A program made the position numbers and the translations under genes. Below the pieces are notes generated by a model. It ran no database searches. It saw only the letters and a list, made by a program, of their open reading frames with translations, and was not told where the DNA came from. From positions 294,271-358,270 of the forward strand of contig WBMV01000007.1 of the NCBI GenBank assembly GCA_013396655.1: DNA of 64,000 nucleotides, in the 5' to 3' direction. Numbering within the stretch: the first letter of the stretch is position 1; each line of letters starts with the position of its first letter. Shown piece after piece: positions 1 to 36,161 of this stretch. Origin of the DNA: Campylorhamphus procurvoides (lineage: Eukaryota > Chordata > Aves > Passeriformes > Dendrocolaptidae).

Positions 1-240
1 GTGGGAGCGCGGTGGGCGCGGCGCCGACGGGCGCTGGGGAGCCCTGGAAAGGCGCGGTGCCCTTGGCATCCTGCTCGCGGTCTGCGGGCTGTGTGTGGGT
101 GCTGCGCACAGGGGAGGGCACGGGGCGGGGAGCGCTGTGACACAGGTACGCGGCACAGCCGCCACCTCTGCGCCGCCGCGTAAACAAAGGTGACACGGGT
201 GACCCGCAGCTGCGTGGCCGTGGCCCGTGACCGGGAGGAG
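1..240 (+). promoter_or_regulatory. CPT1A: CpG-rich stretch, probable CPT1A promoter / first-exon region
   Basis: The first 240 bases are G+C-rich with many CpG dinucleotides and an Sp1-like GGGGCGGGG at 122-130, and the composition drops sharply afterwards. A good splice donor (CACAG then GTACGC, intron starting at 146) lies inside. The coding part of CPT1A begins 13 kb downstream, and mammalian CPT1A has a GC-rich non-coding first exon followed by a long first intron, so this is the likely promoter and exon 1. The link is inferred from position and composition; no transcript start can be read from the sequence. Confidence 0.5.
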
Positions 241-1594
241 TTTCACGGCTGTAGAAGTGTGAACGCGGCGCGGCATCAGTGGTGGGTTCTCGCGTGTGCG
301 GAAACGAAATAATTGTGTGTGTGAGAATGAAATAGACTAGTTCCATGTGCCCGTGTGACTCCAGACAGCAGAGCTATGAAAACTGCAGTCACTGCAAGCT
401 GCTTTCGAGATGCACGCTGAAAATGTAATATTTTGTTCAGGGCGTGACGGGTTTACTGTATGAGAATGCTGGTTAGACTTCCTGTAAAAGGTAGATCAAG
501 ATAGTTGCACCATTTTGGAATTCCCTTTTCTTGCCTCATCTCTGGACAACTTCGGTCTTTTGCGCTGTGTTCTCTGGTTTAAAATGGAAAACTCAACCTA
601 AAATGTTACCTCAGCTATAATCTAGTTAAACAGATCTGTTCTAGCATTAACAAAACTGTAACAGGAAGCGCTTTTTTTGGAAAGAGAAAAGTGCAAAGCG
701 GGATCAAGACAAACATCTCATTCTTCCCTTAACCTGGCAGACTGTCAGCACTTTTAGGGCAGCCTGCAGTGTAGAGGATGTTACAGTACAGAAGATTACT
801 CGCTTCCTTTTCGCGTGTGTAGGAGTGTAGCGGTGAAAATGGAGATCTAATGCCTTTGTTCTTCCTTCATTATGTTTTCCTGAGTGTCTGGCGTGTTTAA
901 TTTCCAGATCTGCAAGCTCCTTTATGCGTTTTCTGACCATTGTGAACGGATATTATGTAAAGCAACTCTTGTCAGTGGTAATTAGCAGGCTCTTTCCCTG
1001 TCGAAGGCATATCGGTATAAACTAGTAATTGCCATTTTACAGCAGCACAGGTGGTAGTGTAGGTAAGTATTGTGTGGGTCTGTGCGAGTCTGGGAAATGC
1101 AGGATTACACAGGTATGGGGCTCTGCCGTAGCTGTGACTTAGCTTGAAAGAGAAGTTGATCCGAGGGCTTTTTAGGGTTTTTTGTGGTGTTACAGCCCTG
1201 ATGTAAGAGCTTCTTCCAGGCAGAAATCATTATTCCTGGTTAAAGAAAACCGTGACATGGANGCCCCGCGGCGGGGGCATCCATCGGGGTCGGGATGGGG
1301 ATGGGCACACGCTCCGCAGCACCGGCCCCCCAACACCGGCCCCGACCCCTCGGGCAGCGCGGTGTGCGCTTGGCAGGGAGGGTGTTTTCTGCCTTAGGGT
1401 ACAAAGCGGCTTGGGTAAATGTTTGTATTAAAGAGACAATCAAACAAAAAACCCTCTGCCCGCCGCAAGAAACCCTCCAACCAAACGGCAAAACTCCAAA
1501 ACGGCGTGTTTCTTTTTAGCATCCCAAACCCATTGTCTTTGTCCTGCAGCATGCTGTATCATAGTCCCACACTCCACGTTTGGAAAAAAAAGAA

Positions 1595-1925
1595 AAATAT
1601 CCATATGGCTGAAAAGTATCCCTCTTTTTTTAAGTTTGAGCTGACTTTAATATGAATGGTCAATTTAAATGTTTTTTTGCAAAAGGCTTGGAACCAGTTC
1701 TTCAGTCTTTCAACCTTATACAGGGTGAAAGAAATTATTCGGTTAGTCACCTTATGTAGGTGTTTCAGCCCTGTATGGTAAATGGTCACTGAACTACCGT
1801 GAGAGCAATTAATTCAGTTTGCTCTTGGCCACCACACATTGTTGTCCATCTTCCAGAACCTCCTAAGCCCTAAAATATAGCATTTGTATGTCTCGTAAAG
1901 TCCTGCCATTCTAGAAATATTTGTT
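1595..1925. repeat. 331-bp direct duplication, copy 1
   Basis: Bases 1595-1925 recur at 2100-2430 with a constant offset of 505 and no difference that I could find by eye. The copy ends directly at an N (1926). A perfect duplication bounded by Ns around a foreign-looking GC-rich block is best explained as an assembly join in which both contig ends carried the same sequence. Confidence 0.9.
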
Positions 1926-1926
1926 N

Positions 1927-2098
1927 AGAACCAGCGTGGAAAACTGTTCAGCTGCCCAAGCCGAGCACCCCCTTTCGCTCCCCCCTCCCGTGGCTGGCGG
2001 CGCTTCCCCCGGCAGCTCCTGCCGGGCGCTGGCATCGCCTTCCCGGCGCGCGTGGAAAGGCCTGGAGCGGCCGGGGGCGCGCGGGGCGGGGCGGGGCG
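1927..2098. other. GC-rich block bounded by single Ns
   Basis: This 172-base block is strongly G+C- and CpG-rich, ends with repeated GGGGCGGGGC-like Sp1 boxes, and lies between Ns at 1926 and 2099 inside AT-rich surroundings. It could be a piece of the CPT1A CpG island that assembled poorly, or a misplaced contig. A second GC-rich block (about 1263-1390) begins at the N at 1262. Confidence 0.7.
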
Positions 2099-2099
2099 N

Positions 2100-2430
2100 A
2101 AATATCCATATGGCTGAAAAGTATCCCTCTTTTTTTAAGTTTGAGCTGACTTTAATATGAATGGTCAATTTAAATGTTTTTTTGCAAAAGGCTTGGAACC
2201 AGTTCTTCAGTCTTTCAACCTTATACAGGGTGAAAGAAATTATTCGGTTAGTCACCTTATGTAGGTGTTTCAGCCCTGTATGGTAAATGGTCACTGAACT
2301 ACCGTGAGAGCAATTAATTCAGTTTGCTCTTGGCCACCACACATTGTTGTCCATCTTCCAGAACCTCCTAAGCCCTAAAATATAGCATTTGTATGTCTCG
2401 TAAAGTCCTGCCATTCTAGAAATATTTGTT
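2100..2430. repeat. 331-bp direct duplication, copy 2
   Basis: Second copy of 1595-1925, starting right after the N at 2099. The sequence continues beyond 2430 into ordinary intron, so this copy is likely the correctly placed one on the downstream side. Confidence 0.9.
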
Positions 2431-5400
2431 GTCATAGAGAAGATAGTAACTCTTGTTTACTGCATAGAAGCTCATTAAGTTCAAAGGGAGAGAGAAGGGA
2501 TAAAACTTGTACAAATGCCTAGATAGTCTTTTATAGCAGTTAAAAAGAAACCCAGATCTAGAGCTTAGTTATTTGGGATGGGGAAGGTTTCTACATGGTA
2601 TGATAACTGTGATTTAGTAGAGTATGCTGCTGTCTTAATTGTTAAGATTATTCTGGATTTCTGGAAGGTCAAAGGATGTAGCTTGCTGGGATGTGTACAA
2701 TATAACATGTATTGCAGTAGATCCTGGAATGATCTAAGAGGCCTAGGAACTGTATGGTATGTCCTACCTTGTAAAGGGGAAAAATACATAGAAATAATAC
2801 AGCAGTTGTAAAAGTTTCTGTTTTGATGTGAAGAATATGGGGTTTGTGTTTGTTGGGAGCTTTCGGGGGCGTTTTTATTTGTTGAAGTGTCCATTCTGGA
2901 ACTGTCTTTTACAGCAACATGCTATTGGGATGAGAAGAGAGGTCGTATGATCCAGAAGCTGTAGGGATTCCTTAGGGTTAGCCTAGTAATTAACACGTTG
3001 TTTGCTATAGGCAGTCTCCTCTACCTTGCCTGTCTCCAGTTTGATCAGGTGAGAAAACAACTTACTCACTGTGGCTTTTCTCCTGGAAGTGCCAGTGAAA
3101 ACAGTTTGTTCTGTGAACATCAAGAAACATTGATGGCATCTGTGTAGAGTCCAATGAGAGTTTAAAGCCTGCAGGTAAACACTGGGTTGGATGTCCTGAA
3201 CTGAAAGCTGAAACTGGCGCTGGAGTCTGCCCCCTGAGCTTGCCACAGCAGCTAGTGGTCACTAGCTTGAGGCCTCACAAATGACTGAGTGGAGAGCAGA
3301 TGAACTTTCTCTCACTCCACAGTTCCTCACCATCTCAGACATGTTCAGTGTAAACAGTTTCGTATGGTGTAATGGAATATAGTGTTTGAGAACTGCTGTC
3401 TGTGACTATTTTCTCCATTGGCATCAGTTTTTCTGAAATTATTCCAATTTGGTCTAGTCCCTCTGAGCAGTTGAAAGCTCTGTGTGAATCAAAGCTCAGA
3501 CTGCTTTTCTTAACTTTCTACTTGAGAGCTACAGCTGACTGTTTGACATTGCTGTGGAATGTCTGCTAGGAGCTAGCAGCACTGGAATGAATCTGCCTCT
3601 CAGTGTGTCCTAACTTACTCAAGATCCCAGCTGCAGCAAGCTTTTGGGACAGAAGATTTGTGTGTGACAAATAGATCTCAAGCTGGCTGTTAAGGAAGAG
3701 ATATGTTTGGATGTGTTTGTGTTTTATTCATTGGTCTGGTTTTTATCTCCCTCCATGCGCATACACCTGTTGCACCAGTTTACCACTTGTGAAGGGGATA
3801 AAGAAATTGGCCCAAGGTTCCAAAGGAGATACCTGCAGGTGATCTTGGAGAACTGCCGAGATCAGGACACAAGCTGTCACTGGGACAGCAAGTTGCTGCA
3901 GACTTCTTAGCTGTTCTGATTTCAAACTGTTTGCTGTGGGTAAGGTTGGCTGTGGGTCCCAGTGTTGCTGTGCCTGGGAAAATATACGTATTCAGTTCTC
4001 CACCTTGGCTTGAACCACAGCATTTGTTCATCTTTTAGATGTGGGAAATCCTTAGAGTCATTTGCAATTCCAAGAGACCATGCCGTCAGGTGTAGGTGAG
4101 AGTGGGAAGGATTGGAGCCAATGATTAGCAATAACCAAGTATGGGAACTTGTCACAGCAAAGGGGCATGAGAACACCTGTCAGTTTAACTTTGTTTTCAT
4201 CAGATCAAGTGATAACTAATTGAATTCTGTATTAATTCAACTTCTAGAGGAGAGTGATTCTTTGGTTTCTGTTTTCTTTCTATGCCATAGTCATTAGGTT
4301 CACCTGAGAAGCCCTGTTGAGTGAATTTAATCCGCATGACTAATTTTTGCATGGAAATTATTTGGCTTCACTCCTCTCAGATTTCTCATAGTGATTTTCT
4401 GGGAAAAATATGATTAGTCATTGTAAGATGGCTGAGTTATTGGTAAGAATTGAGGGCAGCAAGTATTGTGTCATGCTGAAGCATGATTAGATATTATTGA
4501 AGGTTAGTAGGCAAGGAAGCTATTAGAAATAGAAATTCATGAGCGAATAATTGCGTCTAGTTAATCTTTATAGTAAGTTCAGAAGTCCACACCTTATGGA
4601 ATGTCACATGAGCTACGAATAAACTCTCTGATCTTTCTGAGGCTTTGATATCTCAATACCTTTTTGCAGACGTGCGGTATATGTGAAGGTGGCATTAGCT
4701 AATGGAATATCCAAGAAACAGATATGAGAGACCAGACAGTCATCTTGGTCATATGTTGAAATACTTGACATGCATATATTATACTGTTCACTGAAGATTT
4801 TATAGATCCTAACCTGAATTTCCTTTGAAAGCCATAAAACTCCAGACAGATTTGATGCTTGTTCAGATTTCTGTTAAACTGAATGCTTTTTCTTTAGTTT
4901 CAATTTTGTTCACCTGCACATCAAAGGAGTACCAGGTGCACGAGTAAAAGCATTTTTGGCATCCTTTTGGCATTCTCTGGTTAGCTGTCTTACTTGATTG
5001 AACCTTTTGCATTAGGGCAGGATTTTGGCGTTTATGTGAGTGCCTGCTTCCACTCCGCTGTCTGACATAAGAGCCTATGGCACCTTGAGTTACTGAGTCA
5101 GCGCTGGATGCTTCTGTCCAGCACATTCTTTAGTGCCTGAAACTATTACATTTATGGCAAACTCCATGAAAACATTTTACTGAAGTCATGTCAGTTTTAT
5201 TATCGATAATACAGGCATTTTTAATTTTATAGGAACAGCCAGTGTTTTGTCCAGATATGGATATATATGTAACACTAAAGTTCAACCTTATTTTTTATTA
5301 GGAGTTTGTACTTTTTTCCAGCATATCACTGCAATGTGCGTGGCACTTAAGATCAGCTCCAGAAGTCTACCTGCTGCCTTCAGACTAGCGGAATTTCATT

Positions 5401-5807
5401 GGACAATGTAGTGGTGTTTAAAATACCAACATGCATTTAAAAATCATGCATAATGATGCACTGGTACTTTTTAGTGAAGGAGAAGTTGCTGGAATAATGT
5501 TGAAAGACTGGGATGAATCATTTTCTGAAGAGTTCATGCTGCAAAGTCCAGGTTCTTTTATCCTCCAAAGTAATAGTATGTGTTTGACAGTTGCAGAAAA
5601 CTTGCTATTTTTGAATATTTGACTGCTAGTACCAATTTGAATTTCAATGTATACTGTTCATTTAAAGCAATTGAAGCACAGGATTTCTTGTTTGGGCCTT
5701 AGTGCTCTGTAAGTTTATTTTTTGAAGCAGATCTCTTACAAAAACTCCTACATTAAATTTCTTAAAGTGTCTCTGCTATATTAGAACTACATAAAAAAGC
5801 AGGATTG

Positions 5808-6250
5808 GTGGTTCAAATGCTTAATCCCCTTAGTAGCTCTTCACTGGATTCCCTCCAGTACTATTTCTCTCACTGGGGAGTCCAGAACGGGACACAGCTT
5901 TGGAGATGGGGCCTCACCAGCACTGAAGTAGAAGGGAAGAATCACTTCCCTCAACCTGGTGGCAAAGGTCCTCCTAGTGCTCCCCAGGATTCTTTTACCT
6001 GCCTTTGCTTCAAGGGCACCTTTCTGGCTCATTTGCAGCTTGCTGCAGCTTTGCTTTCCAGCCAGTCAGCCTCCAGTGTGTGCTAGCGTGTGGGGTTACT
6101 CCTCCCCAGGTACAGGACTTTGCACTTCTCCGTGTTGAACTTAACAAGGTTTCAGCATGCCTATTTCTCCAGCCTGTCAAGGTCCATCTGGGTGGCAGTG
6201 AAAACCTTTGGTATATCAGCCACTGCTCCCAGTTTCGTTCTCTGTACTTG
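5808..6250 (-). mobile_element. CR1 LINE fragment (antisense)
   Basis: The + strand reads as the reverse complement of the 3' part of a CR1 element. It has the characteristic run of phrases about a 'ggggcctcaccag' segment (5909-5921), 'cagcctgtcaaggtcc' (6171 onward) and 'tatatcagccactgctccc' (6211 onward), which I recognise as antisense CR1 3'-region sequence. It is diverged and 5'-truncated, and inserted in CPT1A intron 1. Edges are approximate. Confidence 0.75.
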
Positions 6251-9200
6251 TAAAGACATCTGCAGTTCTGCAGTTTCTTTTGGGTTTGGGAGGTTTTTTC
6301 TTTTTTTTTTTTTTTTTAACCAGAGTTGCCAAAAACCTTCCNTTCGAGCTTTTAAATAGGTTTGACAGCTACTGCTTTTGCATCAAACATCTGGAAGGGT
6401 GTCAGATTCATAGGCTTCAGAACCTCTGCGGAATTCAGAGAACTACGCTTATAAAATATTTGGAGGACTCTAACCCTTTACATTTGTGCTCTAAGAGACC
6501 CTGCTGCGTGGTGTAAGTATTGATACACTTTTTGGCTTGGAGAATCTTGTTTGCATGAGTGTTTTTCAACAAAAGCTAAAAACCCTCAAGCAACCTGGAT
6601 TATCTGTAGATTTGTATCCACTTCTGGGATGGCCGCATAGGTCAGTGTTGCCATTAAGCTGTAGCTGGTGGCCAAGTTTGAAAGTAAACTAGCTTGCTAG
6701 CGAGTTACTTGAGGATGTTGTCTCTGGCTTTGTTGTGATTCACTACATATCATTTCACTGCAAGCACATTATGTAGGCAAAGTTACCGGTTGTAGGGTGG
6801 TCTGAATTATTTTGTACTGGTGGTACCGAAGACTTGGACTGACAAGACCATCAATAATTGAAATCTGAAGAGAAATTCAGAGTAGTGCATGAAGAGATTG
6901 GCTAGAATCTCAGTGTTTGGAAATCTCTTTCTTTTAATTCAGTATCTGGTATGAAATCAACAGATATGAGTGTAAGGAGTCATTTACTGATTTGTATAAA
7001 ACGTAATACATTCATATTTTGGGGGGTTTTTAGGAGAGTAAAAAGTGCAGATTTCTGTAGTGATAGCTTACACAGCTGAGAGAAAATATTTGGTCACTGT
7101 TTCAGCACAAACACAGTGCAGATGTTCTAGTGTTTTGATACTTGCTCTGATTTCATTAAGTCTGTCCTCAGTCTCTTGGAATTCAGTGATCTACCCTAAA
7201 GTATCAAATTATTCTATCAAACAAACATACAAAATAGACATTTGAGTGTCTCTTTTCTCCCAAAAGCTGTAGCAAGATCACTTCCTGAAGGGAGATCTTA
7301 TATGTAGACTAAAATACTGGATAAAACTTCTTAAAAGTTTTCAATATTTAAACAGGTTTCAGAGTCCAGGTCTTTTGCAAGAAGTTGTGAGAACACCAGA
7401 ATTATTTTGCAGTTCTCTGTGGCTGCTTTTAACATTCAAACAGCAGCTCTTACTGCTTTGCATTTTAATAGAGATAGATTCCCTCCCCGCCCCCCGCTTT
7501 TCTCTTTGAAATAAACTGTTTTGGGGTCAGACCAAGACTTTGAGGTACTTGCTTGGTTTTCCAAGGCATTCTTAGTTCAAAGTGTCTAGCTTTAAATCGA
7601 AATTTTAATACTGTTTTAAAGTATGTTTGCTAATTAAAATTGGGTTTAATGTACTTTGCTCTGATATTTCTCTCCACTTCCCATTTTGAAAGCTTCCTTA
7701 AGCAATTTAATTTTAAATGGTTTAGCATCACACTTTTCTCCTCACCAATCTCTATTTCTTTTTGAAACCTGAGTGTTAAGCTAAAATTTGAAGTTGTAAG
7801 TTTATTTTTAAGGGCAGGCTTCTGCTGCGGTTTGTTGTTTTTTTATTTTACTGCTAAGTTTGCCTCATAGGAACTTGGCAGGAGTCAGAAGACAGAGCCG
7901 AATTGATAAGATGCTTCTCATTGCTTTATTGCTGGTGCCTTTTATCTGCATAAAGTTATGAGGACTTCCAGATAATTCTGGAATTATCGTCATACAGGTA
8001 ATTATGTCATCATACAGGTAATTCTAAATTCTGAGTTGCCATCATACATATACCGCTCCAAGTCTACCCACCATCTATGAGTACTGTGGTTTGGGTGCCA
8101 AAGATGTCTGTTTGAGAGCTCCAGGAGTATGAAACCTGTGTGTGGTGGTATGTAGCAGAGTCACTGTATGCAGCAGCCATTGCTCTTTGAAAAAAAATGT
8201 CGATCTTTGATTGTCAAAGTAGAATAATTGGAGAGAATTCTTTTGTGAGCTTGGTTTGGTCACTGACAGTTGTATGCCCTGCGTATGAAAGCTAGTCTAT
8301 AAACAGATGTTAAAAATCTGTGAGGAGAGGCTCAAACTAAGTTGTTGAGGTAGCTTGTAAGTGAGAGTCATAGAACTAAGTCTTTCATCAAGGTTTTGGC
8401 TGGTTTAGATCATGTGAATAAGACTTCTCTCCATTTTTCTTCTCTGGTAACTTCCTTTTCCGGAAAAGGAGCTATAGATATGAAAATTACATTTAAATAA
8501 TCTGTGTCTTTCCATTGGATGTTTGGACTTCTGGCAAGGAGAAATGACAGTTTTCTCTATTCCAGAGAAAGAAAAAATGGGGAAAAAAGTAGATTGCATG
8601 AGGAAAGCAATGTATGGAAAGCAAGTGTTTAAGATGAGTTCTGAGATAAAAGGTGACATCCTCTTAAAGCAGAGGAGTTGGGGTTTTTGAGGGATAGGTG
8701 GTGACTTAACTCTTTTTAGCCCTATCATTTTATCCATATAAAGCTTATGAAAACTACAGAAACATAGAAAGATTCATACTCACTAGCATTTCCAAAAGTA
8801 ACCTCGTCAAGAATTAATAGTTTTGTGCAATGTACTGTAATACATTTAACTTTATATCATGGCTTGGTGTGTTTTAAAATGCACGTGGTAGTTCTTTTAC
8901 TGTCTTTCAAACATTGTGTTCTGAATTATGTGCTTCAGAGACGTGACCAACCGCTGTAATTTCTTGCATGCCTGACTTAAATGGAAGCATCCTTTCTGGA
9001 GCCTTTCTTAGCTTCAGATTTTCCAGAGCTGTGGCTCTTACCTCCTTCTGTGACTGGAGGAACATGTAAGCCCTAACACAGACTGTTCAGTGTCTGCAAC
9101 CTGAAGTCATAAGGTCTGTGAGTTAAACCTCAGTCTTTGTAGTATAAATGTCCTGAAACTGCAAAAATAGTAGTCTGAAGATGCTTTATGCTTGATAGGT

Positions 9201-11934
9201 GTAGCAGCGTAGCTTTTCAGACCAGCAGGACTTAGGCTTTCTAACATGCTGTGTGTTTTCCTGACTTAAAAGTGGCATCCAACATAGCAGTACTTGCTTA
9301 CAACAATGGAAAAAAAATTGTGCTAAGTTTTGTTTGGCTCAAGCAGAGGTATGAAAAAGGAAGAGGAGAAACATCTGCAGCTGTTACGGCTTGTTTGAAT
9401 TGGAGTAAAAGCAGATAAGAGCAAGGAACAGGCAGCTTTCTTCTTAAAACCCTAAACGATCAATAAACCAAATTTTAAGGGTCACGTGTGTGTTTTTTGA
9501 AGATCCATTAATATTGCAAGAGGGCACTGAAAGGAATGAAAACAGCCATTTTAGATTACTTTTAGAAATCATTGTGCTGGGTTTTTTTCCCCTCTTTAAG
9601 ACTTGGCCAAACTGCTAGAAAAGCCAAAAGCTGTTGTTTATGGCTCTCTGTTGGGAACGAGGTTAATTAGTATATGCCGTACAGAAATATGTTGCAGGCC
9701 AAAATGCCTGAAGTTAGAAGGAGCTATTGTTTCAGTGTGTGTTAGCTGATTGATGTGGGTGCTGCCTTGGGAACAGTGGCAAGTCAAGTTTAAAAGTCTA
9801 AGGCATGCGCCTCCGGCCTGTGCCCTTTTACCCACTTCGTCTGGAAGCACGTGGCTGGGGAGGAATGCAGCGGAGGGGAAGTGCACAGCGGCTTAGGATT
9901 AAATTGGCCTGCAAGGAGGAAAACAAGTGTTCAGGGAAAGACACTTCGGGAAGCCTTTGGTATCCAGCCATCGCAATTCAGGGCAGCCTTAAAGGCTTAT
10001 GGTTTTCTTAAGAAAAAGAATACGAAAAGAAACAAGGTGTTTTATTGTTTCACGTCCTAGGGTCTACAGTACAGTCCTAGAACCAGACTGTATTTGTTTA
10101 CTTGATTAAAGATTAATTCATGCTGGATTAATATTTTTTCATTTGAGAATGAGGAATTCTATGAGTTAATTTTATGAATATGCTAAATTTTAATTCATTA
10201 AAATGTCGGGTTGACTGTTCACATTAATGCTATTTATTATATCTTTGTGCCTTGGACAGTGAAAAAACATGTGTCTAAAAATGAAAGGGTTCCTGAAATT
10301 CTTTCCTTTCAGAAACAGAAAGGAGGCCAATTACAAATTTCGAAGCTGAGAAGTCACAGAGGAGGTGAAGGGTAACAGAAACTAGTATATCTTGTACTTA
10401 AGATGCTGGCATTCCAGAATACAAAATTCCATGAGTGAACTGCAGAACCTGTTGGCCCTTTTTGAGAAGAATCCAGATGCCTGATTCTCTGTATGTGGAT
10501 ATGGTTGGGGCTTTTTGTATGTGTTTTTTGGGGTTTTTTTTCATCCCAGTCTTTATAGTACCATTAAACACATTGTACATTCTTAACTTTGAATGTTGTC
10601 CCCTTTTGCAAACCCTGTTGAGCCCAGGTTATACCATGCATTACTGCTGCCTGTCTCTGTTTTATTGCTCTCTTGCAGTTTTGGTCTCAAGGTCAGCTGG
10701 TGATGCACAATTAAAATGAATGAATGAACAGCTGACTTTGACTTCCTCATACTTGCCTTCAGCAGGGCCCATATAAGTAGTTGTTAGTGACTCAGTCATT
10801 AAGTACTACAAATTGCAGTTGTTACTAAGGCATGCAGGGCTTGTTTTAAAGCTTTCGAAACTCGTGTTCAAAGCTGATTTGCGTTCTTTGTTGTCTTAAT
10901 CAAATGCTGTACACACAAAGATCAAATTGCATACTATCTATAGGATACTGTGAGCTTTAGCTACCTCTCTGGAAACACACCTGATTCACCCAGAGCACTG
11001 CTTCTAAAACTTGAGCAGTGGCTGATGAATTTGGGAGATCTGTGAATTACCATCAGTCACTGTAGCAGTAGTTGTATTGCAGAGGTGGGTCATTGCAGGC
11101 TGGTCTAAGGATAGGCACTTTAAATATTGCGGAGTGCCTGCCTGTTGGTTTGCAACCTTACCAGACGATGTGCAGCAGCACTTAACCTTGTTTGTCTCTG
11201 CACAGTACTCCTTCTCTTTCTATATTAAGCATTTATTTCCTAAGCCTACTGTTACTGCTGCATTCCCAGTGCTTATGTTCCCTAGTTGTCTACTCATACA
11301 CCTTTGCACCTGTTCTTTGTGTTTCAGATGACTTTGACATAGTAGGAAATTTACAGACTAGAGGAGCAGAACTGCAGTCATAATAACTGCTTTTGAAGTA
11401 CCCAGCTAAACTGCCCTGGCTTCTAAAAGGATGAAACAGTTGTACTTTCTTTTGATTTTGTTTAAGTAGAAATGCCATGATGACCTTAAAACACCTGGTA
11501 TTGATAACACTGTGTTTTGTATCAGTAAAAATCTCAAAACTTGCCCTTGAATCCTGACCTACACATGAGATAATGAATTCCACTGCCTTTTTGTTGTACT
11601 TCTAAGAGGATATTGTTTTTAGGATTAAGTGGAAAAGTTTTGGTTAGCTAATAAATGAAATTGAACAAGAGATTTTGGAATTGTGATGGTCTCCTCAGGA
11701 ATAGATATTGTTTGGACAATTTATACATAGAGTGTGCCTGCAAAAATCTATTACCTAACTGTAAGTGCTCAAACAACATTAGTCTGAAGTAATGATGAGT
11801 AGAAGTAACTTCCAGTATATTTATGTTTAAATACTGGTTAGAGGAAAAAAAAGCTATGAAGTTATCAACTGTATGAAGTTTAAAAGGGCAAGTGCCAGAT
11901 TCTTCATCTGGGACAACCCTGAATGTACGGACAG

Positions 11935-12385
11935 ACTGGGAAATGAAATGGTGTAGAGCAGCACAGCAGGAAGGGACCTGGGGGTCCTGGTGGATGGCAA
12001 GTTGAATCTGAGTCAGCAGTGCCCTGGCAGCCAGCAGGGCCAACCCTGCACTGGGGTGGCCTCACCTGGAATATTGTGGGCAGTCTTGGGCACCACAGTA
12101 TAAGAAAGATATTAAGCTCTTAGAGTGTGTCCAACGGAGGGCAATGAAGATGGTGAAGGGCTTTGAGGGGAAGCCATGTGAGAAGCGGCTGAAGTCACTT
12201 GATCTGTTCAGGTGGAGGAGAGGAGGTTGAGGGGAGACGTCATTGCAGTTACAACTTCCTTGCGAGGGGAAGAGGAGGGGCAGGCTCTGATCTCTTCTCT
12301 GTGATGACCAGTGACAGGACCTGAGGGAACAGCATGAAGCTGTATCAGGGGACGTTTAAGTTAGATGTTAGGAAAAGGTTCTACG
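11935..12385 (+). mobile_element. CR1 LINE fragment (sense)
   Basis: Recognised from the sense CR1 signature: 'aagggacctgggggtcctgg' (11972-11991), then 'ggcctcacctggaatattg', 'gggcaatgaagatggtgaag' and 'ggggagacgtcattgcag'. The same signature recurs in the CR1 copy at 32070-32405. It is diverged, lacks coding capacity and lies in intron 1. Edges are approximate. Confidence 0.85.
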
Positions 12386-12903
12386 CAAATATGTAAACAG
12401 AATCACAGTTACATTTCTGGTTTAATTCCAGTGGTTTTTATTTGAGTTTGCTGTGCCTTTGTGGTATGATGGTCTTCTGTCTATATTAGCATGGTTGTTA
12501 ATATTTTTTTGGGTAGTTAAACTTAGCTGCAGTTCAATTAAATTTCATCGTAGTTTCAGATTTCTTTGTGGAGGTCATTTTTCTGACAGTTGTGATTTGG
12601 TTTCCTCAACTCTGCATAATTTTGATTTTTTTGATTGTTTGCCAGTCAGAACTCAGAGCCACAGGGATTATATAGTGTCTTTTTGCTATTTAGTAGTCAT
12701 CTTGAAATTAAGATGTGAAAAAAAAATTTAAGTGGAAGCCAGGTCCAGAAGCAGCTTTGTTTTGCTGGCTGAGGTGAAAACTTTAGATACCCTTTTTTCC
12801 AAAATGTAGAAAAAAAACATATTCTGAATATCCTCTATCATTAAGAGTTAGATGCTGTGTACCCATGATATTTTGGTTTTCATTTCCTGCTCTGCTCTGA
12901 TTT

Positions 12904-12921
12904 TGTGTGTGTGTGTGTGTT
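12904..12921. repeat. GT dinucleotide microsatellite
   Basis: An uninterrupted TG/GT tract of about 16-18 bases in the intron just upstream of the first CPT1A coding exon. Confidence 0.9.
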
Positions 12922-13001
12922 TACATGTATGCACGATATCCAGCTTGCTGCAGCACTGCCAAAATGCTTAAATTACATGAGTGTTTTGCTTCCCTTTTCA
13001 G

Positions 13002-13069
13002 CTGTGGTGCAAAGAAGAGGTGCCTTGATTAACATACCGGACGGTCAGACTGAAGTGCAAGCGTAGTCT
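13002..13069 (+). other. CPT1A: Candidate non-coding 5' exon of CPT1A
   Basis: A segment preceded by a pyrimidine-rich acceptor (TCCCTTTTCAG, ending 13001) and followed by a donor-like GTAAGG at 13070. It lies 157 bases before the acceptor of the coding-start exon. It has no ATG-led frame continuing into CPT1A, so it would be untranslated leader. Alternative 5' exons are known for mammalian CPT1A, but assignment here rests only on splice-site appearance. Confidence 0.35.
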
Positions 13070-13210
13070 GTAAGGAAGAAGCAAGCACTTCATGTATGTA
13101 AATTTTTCCTACTTGGAAATCTTTCCCAAAATTACAATGTAGAATATATCTTTCTAGAAATGGACTATCCCCTAGTTCTGTAGAACAAGAAGGCAATATT
13201 TGTTTTTTAA

Positions 13211-36161
<22,951 letters not shown>

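Larger units (their letters stand above)
146..13001 (+). other. Presumed CPT1A intron 1 (non-coding)
   Basis: This stretch holds no coding exon that I can support. It contains three single-N joins with GC-rich fragments (near 1262, 1926 and 2099), a 331-bp direct duplication, a CR1 fragment at about 5808-6250, a CR1 fragment at about 11935-12385, a poly-T run ending in an N at 6342, and a GT microsatellite at 12904-12921. Short open frames within it look random or lie in CR1. Confidence 0.5.

Noticed and set aside
1..183. Open frame of 60 codons at the window start
   Set aside because: Arg/Ala/Gly-rich translation of CpG-rich DNA with no recognisable domain; more likely promoter or untranslated leader.
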